This document shows positions 1 to 6,052 of a DNA stretch of 10,889 bases, in pieces. The stretch is from positions 1-10,889 of the forward strand of contig CAKSIR010000078.1 in NCBI GenBank assembly GCA_934462775.1, written 5' to 3'. The notes beneath the pieces are model-generated. The model had not been told where the DNA came from and made no database searches. It saw nothing but the letters and a program-made list of their open reading frames with translations. Origin of the DNA: an uncultured Ruminiclostridium sp. (GTDB taxonomy: Bacteria; Bacillota; Clostridia; Oscillospirales; Ruminococcaceae). The position numbers and the translations under genes are program-made. Position 1 is the stretch's first letter, and the number at the start of each line of letters is the position of its first letter.

Positions 1-55
1 GCAAAGAATAGGGCGAGGGGTTCATTGCTCCCTTGTAATCTAATCCAACTCTATC

Positions 56-79
56 AAGGGGGCGAGTAGCCCCCTTTTT
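56..79 (+). terminator. Plus-strand rho-independent terminator of an off-window transcript
   Basis: An 8-bp perfect stem (AAGGGGGC at 56-63 with GCCCCCTT at 69-76, loop GAGTA) runs into five T's at 75-79. The T-run is on the plus side only, so it should end a transcript entering from the left edge and converging on the fructose operon. Plus-strand frames in the first 55 bases contain stops (for example TAG at 9-11 and TAA at 41-43), but too little is visible to name the gene. Confidence 0.75.
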
Positions 80-130
80 CACAAACTGAATAACTACAAC
101 CAAAAGCCCGTGCGGCGCTTGAACACAACA

Positions 131-159
131 AAAAAATCCCGCCGTTACACCAACGGCGG
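131..159 (-). terminator. Terminator of the fru-pts operon
   Basis: Read on the minus strand, CCGCCGTT and AACGGCGG (plus-strand 152-159 and 139-146) form a perfect 8-bp stem with a 5-base loop. It is followed by GAT and a T-rich run (131-137). It lies about 35 bases after the ptsI stop codon and closes the operon. The opposite side has no good T-run, so it looks one-directional. Confidence 0.85.
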
Positions 160-192
160 AATTTCATAAACGCATTAAAAGGCGGAATTGCC

Positions 193-1863
193 TCAAGGCG
201 CAGCCTTGCCAGGCGCAGTCTGGGGCGCCGCCTTGCTAAGGTCGCAGTGCCTTACTGCATTTCTCACATTCAGCACATAGCCCGGCGAAACCGACAGCTC
301 GTCAATACCAATCCTTAGGAACGTTTCGGTAAGGCTCGTATCGGCTGCAAGCTCGCCGCAGATTCCTATCCATGCGCCGTTTCGGTGAGCGTTGTCGGCA
401 GCCATCTGAATAAGGCGGAGAATTGCCTCGTGATGAGTGTCAACGAACTGCTCCACAGCCGCGTTCTGCCTGTCGCAGGCGAGGGTGTACTGAGTAAGGT
501 CGTTTGTTCCAACGCTGAAAAAGTCAACCATAGGCGCAAGCTTGTCGCTGATTATTGCCGCTGCGGGAGTTTCAATCATGATTCCAAGCTCAACCTTGTC
601 GGATATTTCAACGCCGTCAGCCCTTAGCTGATCGGACACCTCCCTGCATATTTCAAGTATCTGCCGAACCTCTGAAACACTGGTTATCATCGGGAACATA
701 ATGCCTAAATTGCCGTAGGCGGACGCACGGTACAGAGCGCGGAGCTGAGTTCTGAAAATTTCGGGCCTGGTAAGGCAGATTCTTATTGCGCGGCAGCCGA
801 GAGCAGGGTTTTCCTCCTTTGCAAGGTTGAAGTAGCCGACCTGCTTGTCCGCGCCGATGTCAAGGGTGCGGATAATTACCTTTTTGCCTGCCATGCTTTC
901 AAGAACGCGCTTGTATGCGGCAAACTGCTGCTCCTCCGTAGGATAATCGCTGTTTTCAAGGTAGAGGAACTCGCTTCTGAAAAGTCCGATTCCTCCTGCG
1001 TCATTGGCAAGCACCTGACCGATGTTGTCAACGCTGCCGATGTTGGCGTAGATGTTGATTTTAGTGCCGTCAATTGTCACGTTTTCCTTGCCGCGAAGCT
1101 CCTGAAGCAGGCGCTTCTTTTCGGCATCGTCTGCCTGCTTTTTCTCAAGGCGCGCCTTTGTTTCATCGTCAGGGTCAATGAAAAGCTCGCCGGTGTAGCC
1201 GTCAACAATGGCGTACACGCCGTTCCTTACCGCCTTTAGCAGCTCGTCGCCCACGCCGATAACCGCAGGAATATTCATGTTCCGCGCAAGAATTGCGGTG
1301 TGGGAATTGGACGAACCGTGAGCCGTTACAAAGGCAAGCACTCTGTCCTTGTCAAGCTGCACCGTTTCGCTTGGCGCAAGGTCGTCCGCACAGATTATCA
1401 CCTTTTCGTCCGATATTCCGCCTGAGCTGTTTTCATCGGAAAGGCAGCTTATAATGCGGTTGGAAATATCCTTGACGTCAGCGGCGCGCGCCTGCATATA
1501 TGCGTCGTCCATTGAGGAAAACATTTCCGCAAAGTTGTCCGCCGTAACCGCAACGGCATATTCCGCATTCACCGACTGAGTGTCGATAATGTTGGATATG
1601 GAGTCGTTGTAGTCCTCGTCGTCTATCATCATTATGTGGATTTCGAAAATCTGCGCGTTTGCCTCGCCCACTTCCCTGAGCGCCTTGCTGTATATGTCGT
1701 TGAGCTGAGCGATCGCCTTTTCCTTTGCCGCCGCCAGCCTTGCCTTCTCAGCAGGAATATTGTCAATGTGAGTTCTCTTTACCGCCGCCTCTTTCCGTGT
1801 AAAAACGGAAACAGGTCCCAGCGCTATTGCGCCGTAAACTCCCTTGCCCTTTAACGTTGTCAT
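193..1863 (-). CDS. ptsI: PTS Enzyme I (phosphoenolpyruvate-protein phosphotransferase)
   Basis: This cytoplasmic enzyme starts the sugar phosphotransferase relay by taking phosphate from PEP onto a histidine and passing it to HPr. The 556-residue product is close to the usual length of about 570. The phospho-histidine is His188 in the motif GSSNSHTAILAR. The PEP-binding site is shown by GLFRSEFLYL (Arg296), the signature DFFSVGTNDLTQYTLACDRQN around residues 447-467, and the catalytic Cys502 in GICGEL. These positions nearly coincide with E. coli numbering. I chose the ATG at 1863 because GGGAGGG lies 7-8 bases upstream and the protein then begins MTTLKGKG; an ATG 8 codons earlier lacks such a site. 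The C-terminus ends in a short Ala/Pro-rich tail. It is the last gene of the operon, 59 bases after ptsH. Confidence 0.96.
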   Translation of the reverse strand: MTTLKGKGVYGAIALGPVSVFTRKEAAVKRTHIDNIPAEKARLAAAKEKAIAQLNDIYSKALREVGEANAQIFEIHIMMIDDEDYNDSISNIIDTQSVNAEYAVAVTADNFAEMFSSMDDAYMQARAADVKDISNRIISCLSDENSSGGISDEKVIICADDLAPSETVQLDKDRVLAFVTAHGSSNSHTAILARNMNIPAVIGVGDELLKAVRNGVYAIVDGYTGELFIDPDDETKARLEKKQADDAEKKRLLQELRGKENVTIDGTKINIYANIGSVDNIGQVLANDAGGIGLFRSEFLYLENSDYPTEEQQFAAYKRVLESMAGKKVIIRTLDIGADKQVGYFNLAKEENPALGCRAIRICLTRPEIFRTQLRALYRASAYGNLGIMFPMITSVSEVRQILEICREVSDQLRADGVEISDKVELGIMIETPAAAIISDKLAPMVDFFSVGTNDLTQYTLACDRQNAAVEQFVDTHHEAILRLIQMAADNAHRNGAWIGICGELAADTSLTETFLRIGIDELSVSPGYVLNVRNAVRHCDLSKAAPQTAPGKAAP

Positions 1864-1922
1864 GGATAATCCCTCCCGTAACAGCAAAGGACGGCAGCTT
1901 TAGCGCCGCCCTTTATATTGCC

Positions 1923-2189
1923 TTATTCGCCGAAGCCGTCCTCGAACATCTTTGCAAACTCGTCAATAACAGCCTGCTCGTCGCCGCCTGTTACCACAAG
2001 CTCGACCTCGGTGCCCTTCTTGATTCCCGCAGCCATTATCTGCATAACAGCCTTTGCCTTGATTTCCTTGCCGTTTGCCTTCATGATAACCTCGCTCTCG
2101 GGGTGTTCCTTTGCAAGCTTAGCAATCATTCCTGCGGGACGCATATGCATACCCTCTGCGTTTACTACTGTAACTGTCTTTGTAATCAT
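1923..2189 (-). CDS. ptsH: HPr phosphocarrier protein lacking the regulatory serine
   Basis: HPr is the small cytoplasmic phosphocarrier between Enzyme I and the sugar-specific IIA domain. The 88-residue length is typical. The active site GMHMRPAG contains the phospho-acceptor His15 and the supporting Arg17. In Gram-positive HPr the second conserved site reads NAKSIMGVM, whose Ser46 is phosphorylated by HPr kinase for CcpA-linked catabolite repression. Here the aligned stretch reads KAKAVMQIM with Ala47 at that place, as the codons at about 2049-2057 confirm. The protein should therefore carry out transport but not Ser-dependent regulation; that is inference. Its ribosome binding site AAAGGAG lies 9 bases before the ATG. 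It sits 23 bases after fruA and 59 before ptsI, in the same operon. Confidence 0.95.
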   Translation of the reverse strand: MITKTVTVVNAEGMHMRPAGMIAKLAKEHPESEVIMKANGKEIKAKAVMQIMAAGIKKGTEVELVVTGGDEQAVIDEFAKMFEDGFGE

Positions 2190-2212
2190 AGCTCTATACT
2201 CCTTTTACGTTA

Positions 2213-4126
2213 TTACTTGTTCGTTACCTTTTTCTTGAAAAGACCCAGTAAAAGCATACCGATTACCGAGCCTGCCACCAGCGCCACAACGTACATTATC
2301 GGATTTCCCACAACAGGGAATACGAAGATACCGCCGTGAGGAGCCTGAAGCGTGCAGCCGAACGCCATTGAAAGACCGCCTGCGGTTGCAGCGCCTATTA
2401 AGCAGGCAGGAATTACTCTTGCGGGGTCAGCCGCTGCGTAAGGAATCGCGCCCTCTGTGATGAAGCTCAGACCCATAATGTAGTTTACGGGACCGTTCTT
2501 GCGTTCTTCCTCTGTGAATCTGCTCTTGAAGAATGTTGTTGCCAGTGCAATTGCAAGCGGAGGAACCATGCCGCCGATCATAACCGCAGCCATAATGTCA
2601 TAGTTGCCCGAAGCGATTGCCGCTGTACCGAAAACGTAAGCCGCCTTGTTGAAGGGACCGCCCATGTCAATGGACATCATGCCGCCTAAAACGCAGCCTA
2701 AAAGAATCTTGCTCGACTCGCCCATGTTGGAGAGGAAGCTTGAAAGTCCCTCGTTAATCAGACCCATAATCGGATTTACCGCGCACATCATAATGCCTAC
2801 AATTGCAAGACCGCCAAGCGGATAGATCAGAACGGGCTTTATGCCGTTCAGCGCCTTTGGCATTTTATCGCAGAGCCTTTCGATTAAAAGCATGAGGTAG
2901 CCGCCGATGAAGCCTGCAAGGAGCGCGCCCAAGAAACCTGACGGAACATCTCCCGCCGGAGCTGCAAAGGTTGCGCCCGAAACCGCCATTGCGCCGCCTG
3001 CCATACCTACCAGCAAGCCCGGTCTGTCGGCAATGCTCTTGCCGATATAGCCCGCTAAAATCGGAATCATGAAGTTGAACGCGTAACCGCCGATTGTCTT
3101 GAACCATGCGGCTGCCGCAAGGTGAGTACCGAAGTCGGCGTCCTGCGGAGCGCCGCCCAGCGAGTCGATGAGAAATGCCAGTGCGATAAAGATACCGCCT
3201 GCAACCGTAAACGGCAGCATATTTGAAACGCCGTTCATAAGGTGCTTGTACAGCTTTCTGCCAAAGCTTTCATCGCCGCCTGAGGACGATTTGCTTTCCG
3301 AGCCGCCCTCGTGATGATAAACGGGAGCGTCACCTGCCTCAATGCGGTTGATAAGCTCCTCCGGTATCTTAATGCCGTCGGAAACCTTTGTGCGGATTAC
3401 TTTTTTGCCGTTAAAGCGAGCCATTTCAACGCTCTTGTCGGCGGCTACGATAATGCCGTCGCAGTTTGCGATTTCCTCGTCGGTAAGGATATTTTTTGCG
3501 CCGCCTGAGCCGTTTGTTTCGACCTTGATTGAAATGCCAAGCTTCTTGCCTGCCTTTTCAAGCGCCTCGGCAGCCATGTAGGTATGCGCAATTCCTGTCG
3601 GACAGGCGGTAACTGCCAGCACTCTGTACCCATCGGCGGATTTCTCCTCTGCCTTCGGCTCATCGGGATACTTTTCCTTTTCCATGCTGTCGATTATCTG
3701 AAGGAACTCGTCCTTGTCCTTTGCGTTCAGAAGCTTTGCGCGGAACTCCTCGTCCATAAGTATAGTCATCAGCCTTGACAGCACTTCAAGATGTACGTCG
3801 CCGTCATTAGGAGCCGCTATCATAAACAGCAGGTTTGACGGCTCGTCGTCCAGCGCTTCGTAGTCAACTCCATCGGGAACAGTCATTGCCGCAAGGGACG
3901 GAGCCTTAACCGCGGCGCTCTTAGCGTGAGGAATTGCAATTCCCTCGCCTACTGCGGTCGAGCCTTTTTCCTCGCGGGCTAAAATGCCCTTTTTGTATTC
4001 TTCCTTGTCCGCAATGTTTCCGCCCTTTACCTGTAAGTCAACCAGCATATCGATTGCTTCACTTTTGGATTTCGGCGAACCGTTTAAAAGTATGCTTTCC
4101 TTTTTAAGTAAGTCAACTATTCTCAT
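2213..4126 (-). CDS. fruA: Fructose-specific PTS permease, EIIABC
   Basis: This inner-membrane permease imports fructose and phosphorylates it to fructose 1-phosphate. The 637 residues hold three domains. The IIA domain (about 1-150) has its phospho-acceptor His67 in GIAIPHAK. The IIB domain (about 167-265) has its phospho-acceptor Cys175 in AVTACPTGIAHTYMAAEAL. The IIC membrane domain (about 290-635) carries the family motifs GGPFNKAAY, ITEGAIPYAAADP and APHGGIFVFPVVGNP and ends in a basic tail. Charged or Ser/Gly-rich linkers at about 148-166 and 270-288 separate the domains. The A-B-C order and length match Gram-positive FruA. AGGAGG lies 7 bases before the ATG. The gene follows fruK by 23 bases and precedes ptsH by 23, which supports co-transcription. 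A mannose or 2-O-mannosylglycerate substrate is the main alternative, but fruK next door favours fructose. Confidence 0.96.
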   Translation of the reverse strand: MRIVDLLKKESILLNGSPKSKSEAIDMLVDLQVKGGNIADKEEYKKGILAREEKGSTAVGEGIAIPHAKSAAVKAPSLAAMTVPDGVDYEALDDEPSNLLFMIAAPNDGDVHLEVLSRLMTILMDEEFRAKLLNAKDKDEFLQIIDSMEKEKYPDEPKAEEKSADGYRVLAVTACPTGIAHTYMAAEALEKAGKKLGISIKVETNGSGGAKNILTDEEIANCDGIIVAADKSVEMARFNGKKVIRTKVSDGIKIPEELINRIEAGDAPVYHHEGGSESKSSSGGDESFGRKLYKHLMNGVSNMLPFTVAGGIFIALAFLIDSLGGAPQDADFGTHLAAAAWFKTIGGYAFNFMIPILAGYIGKSIADRPGLLVGMAGGAMAVSGATFAAPAGDVPSGFLGALLAGFIGGYLMLLIERLCDKMPKALNGIKPVLIYPLGGLAIVGIMMCAVNPIMGLINEGLSSFLSNMGESSKILLGCVLGGMMSIDMGGPFNKAAYVFGTAAIASGNYDIMAAVMIGGMVPPLAIALATTFFKSRFTEEERKNGPVNYIMGLSFITEGAIPYAAADPARVIPACLIGAATAGGLSMAFGCTLQAPHGGIFVFPVVGNPIMYVVALVAGSVIGMLLLGLFKKKVTNK

Positions 4127-4149
4127 GATAAATCCTCCTATGATTTATG

Positions 4150-5049
4150 TCAGAGTGTTTTTAAAAGCTCGTTGATTTTTTCCCTTGCGGCAAGACCGTC
4201 GGAGAACGCGGTAGCTCCGCCTGCGGCTGTGCCAAGCTTAAGGGCGTATTCGTAATCGCCGCCGAGAGAGCCTGCTATAAAGCCCGCTACCATTGAATCT
4301 CCTGCGCCTACGGAATTTTTTACCGTTCCCCTGCATACGCCGCAGCGGTGCATTTTTCCGTATTCGTCAATGAGCATCGCTCCGTCCCCTGCCATTGAGA
4401 TAAGCACGTTTACCGCGCCCATGTCCCGAAGCTTTCTTGCGTACGTTTCAATTTCCTCATCGGTTTTGAGCGTTACTCCGAACATTTCTCCAAGCTCATG
4501 GTTGTTGGGCTTGACAAGGTAAGGCTTGTATTTAAGCACGTTAAGCAGCAGCTCCTTCGTTGCGTCAACGACCGTCTTTATTTTTTTGCCCGAAAGCCGT
4601 TCAAGTATGCGCTGATAAATATCAGACGGCAGTGACGACGGGATACTTCCCGCAAGAATCAGCGTATCACCGTCCTTAAGTCCGTCCAGCTTTTCAAACA
4701 GGGCTGCGATTGCTTTGCCGTCAATATCGGGACCCTGACCGTTAAGCTCGGTTTCCTCGGCGGACTTGATTTTCACGTTGATACGGGAGTTGCCGTTTTC
4801 AAGCCGTACAAAGTCGGTGTCGATTCCCGCGTCGGAAAGCCCCTTTTCAATTGCCTCCCCCGTAAAGCCTGCCGTAAAGCCAAGAGCCTTTGAGCCGATT
4901 CCAAGCTCCCTTAAAACGATGGAAACGTTGATTCCCTTGCCGCCAAAGTACATTTCCTCCTTTTCGGAGCGGTTGGTAGCGCCAAGCTTCATTTCCGCCG
5001 TATGAACAACATAGTCGATTGCCGGGTTGAAGGTTACGGTATAAACCAT
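4150..5049 (-). CDS. fruK: 1-phosphofructokinase
   Basis: This PfkB/ribokinase-family kinase converts fructose 1-phosphate and ATP to fructose 1,6-bisphosphate in the cytoplasm, feeding the product of FruA into glycolysis. The 299 residues are the usual length. The sugar-binding N-terminus begins MVYTVTFNPAIDYVV, the glycine-rich PfkB signature GGKGINVS is at 36-43, PNNHELGEMFG is at 181-191, and the anion hole plus catalytic base GAGDS is at 248-252 with Asp251. Its ribosome binding site AAGGAGGT (plus-strand 5058-5065) is embedded in the last codons of fruR, and only one base separates the fruR stop from this ATG, so translation is probably coupled. Tagatose-6-phosphate kinase (LacC) is a close relative, but the position between fruR and fruA decides for FruK. 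Confidence 0.95.
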   Translation of the reverse strand: MVYTVTFNPAIDYVVHTAEMKLGATNRSEKEEMYFGGKGINVSIVLRELGIGSKALGFTAGFTGEAIEKGLSDAGIDTDFVRLENGNSRINVKIKSAEETELNGQGPDIDGKAIAALFEKLDGLKDGDTLILAGSIPSSLPSDIYQRILERLSGKKIKTVVDATKELLLNVLKYKPYLVKPNNHELGEMFGVTLKTDEEIETYARKLRDMGAVNVLISMAGDGAMLIDEYGKMHRCGVCRGTVKNSVGAGDSMVAGFIAGSLGGDYEYALKLGTAAGGATAFSDGLAAREKINELLKTL

Positions 5050-5050
5050 G

Positions 5051-5800
5051 TTACATTACCTCCTTGATATTTGCCTTTGTCAGATACTTTTTATCTTGCA
5101 GCTTATCCGTAATAATATTCACTCTGCCAAGCTGTGTGAAGGTTATTGCGGAAACTTGACCGAATTTGGAGTGATCTGCTATAATGTAAACCCTTTGGCT
5201 GTTCTGCACCACCGCAGTTTTGACGCTGGCTTCGTTTCGATCGGGGGTTGTAATTCCTGCCGAAAGAGCGATTCCGTTGGCTCCCATGAAGCATTTGGTG
5301 AAGTTGTAGCTTTGCAGGCTGTTCACACATTCAGCGCCTACGATAGCCTCGGTTGTCGCCTTGATTTCCCCGGCGGGAATGTAAACCTTGAAGCCTCGCT
5401 GAGCCAGCTTTTTCGCGTGGATAAAGCCGTTTGTTACGAATGTAACGTTTTTGTCGGGAAGAAAATCAATCATCTTTTCAGTGGTTGTTCCTGCGTCGAT
5501 AAAGACTAAGTCCCCGTCGTCGACAAGGGAAGCCGCGTATCGAGCAATGGCGGATTTCTCTTCCCTGAACAGCTTTGATTTGGCTTCAACATCGCGTTCG
5601 ACCAGATTTACGGGGTGTTCCTCCGTTGAAATTGCGCCGCCGTGCACCTTTTTAAGCAGTCCCTTTTCGTCAAGGGAGGTAAGGTCGCGGCGAACCGTTG
5701 ATTCTGAAGCGCCAAGCAGCTCGCACAGCTCGGTGAGCGTTACGCTGTTGTTTCGCTTAACCTGTTCCAGTATAATGGAATATCTTTCCTCGGTTAGCAA
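5051..5800 (-). CDS. fruR: DeoR-family repressor of the fructose operon
   Basis: A 249-residue transcription regulator. The N-terminal DeoR helix-turn-helix spans about 19-45 (VTLTELCELLGASESTVRRD) and is followed by the family hallmark KKVHGGA at 50-56. The C-terminal DeoR sensor domain, related to sugar-phosphate isomerases, shows DLVFIDAGTTTEKM at about 97-110 and a later FMGANGI segment. FruR proteins of this family usually repress fru operons and release DNA when they bind fructose 1-phosphate. The start is TTG at 5800, chosen because AGAAGGTG lies about 6 bases upstream and the protein then begins at the normal DeoR N-terminus. It is the first gene of the operon, so it probably controls itself through the repeats just upstream. 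No truncation is visible. Confidence 0.93.
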   Translation of the reverse strand: MLTEERYSIILEQVKRNNSVTLTELCELLGASESTVRRDLTSLDEKGLLKKVHGGAISTEEHPVNLVERDVEAKSKLFREEKSAIARYAASLVDDGDLVFIDAGTTTEKMIDFLPDKNVTFVTNGFIHAKKLAQRGFKVYIPAGEIKATTEAIVGAECVNSLQSYNFTKCFMGANGIALSAGITTPDRNEASVKTAVVQNSQRVYIIADHSKFGQVSAITFTQLGRVNIITDKLQDKKYLTKANIKEVM

Positions 5801-5815
5801 TTTATCACCTTCTTT

Positions 5816-5843
5816 AATGTTTATTTGAATGTTTATGAATGTT
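5816..5843 (-). promoter_or_regulatory. Direct repeats in the fruR leader, candidate FruR operator
   Basis: The plus strand shows AATGTT at 5816-5821, 5828-5833 and 5838-5843. The last two are part of an identical 8-mer, TGAATGTT, repeated at exactly 10 bp (one helical turn), and the first copy is 12 bp away. They sit between the fruR -10 box and its ribosome binding site. DeoR-family regulators often bind direct repeats about one turn apart, so this is a plausible operator for FruR; the protein-site pairing is inference. Confidence 0.5.
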
Positions 5844-5862
5844 CTTGACTGTTTCTGCTATG

Positions 5863-5891
5863 ATAATACCATGGCGAATATAAAAAATCAA
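5863..5891 (-). promoter_or_regulatory. Promoter of the fru-pts operon
   Basis: On the minus strand, TTGATT (5891-5886) and TATTAT (5868-5863) are spaced by 17 bases, and the -10 is preceded by TGG, an extended -10 signature. Transcription would start near 5856, giving a leader of about 55 bases before the TTG of fruR. An overlapping alternative, TTGACG with a 17-base spacer to TATATT, starts about 12 bases further upstream. The 80 bases behind the promoter are very AT-rich, which would suit an UP element. Confidence 0.6.
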
Positions 5892-5923
5892 GCGTTTTCC
5901 GTCAAATTCTTTCAGAAAACGCT
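5891..5923 (-). promoter_or_regulatory. Inverted repeat over the fru promoter -35
   Basis: AGCGTTTTCCG at 5891-5901 and CAGAAAACGCT at 5913-5923 are an 11-base inverted repeat (9 perfect, one G-T type mismatch, then one match) with an 11-base centre. It touches the -35 box of the favoured fru promoter. It may be an operator for a second regulator. On the minus strand a TGATTTTTT tract also follows it, so it could equally be a back-up terminator for the large gene upstream. Confidence 0.45.
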
Positions 5924-6021
5924 AATTTTGTATATTTATATAATTTTATTTTCGATTGATTGTGCAATTTAACAACAAGTAATCCATCACGGGCAGCTAA
6001 AATGTAGGTTATAGCTAAAGG

Positions 6022-6047
6022 AAAATCCCCCTGAAAACAGGGGGATT
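6022..6047 (-). terminator. Terminator of the large unknown gene
   Basis: AATCCCCCTG (6024-6033) and CAGGGGGATT (6038-6047) form a perfect 10-bp stem with a 4-base loop, starting 6 bases after the stop codon at 6053. On the minus strand the stem runs into TTTTCCTTT when the end of the stem is counted. This T-run is interrupted, so termination may be partial. Confidence 0.75.
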
Positions 6048-6052
6048 CATCT

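Noticed and set aside
1..25. Possible minus-strand gene start (ATG at 25, MNPSPYSL...) running off the left edge
   Set aside because: Only eight codons are visible, and the GGGAG ahead of it is only a few bases from the ATG. The plus-strand terminator next to it argues for a convergent transcript instead.
1827..2339. 170-codon plus-strand open frame across ptsI start, ptsH and fruA end
   Set aside because: It lies opposite three well-identified genes and has shadow-like composition rich in Cys, Leu and His.
5891..5923. Inverted repeat considered as a CcpA cre site
   Set aside because: The arms contain AACGCT but do not fit the TGNNANCGNTNNCA pattern at the outer positions, and the two arms are too far apart for a single cre site.
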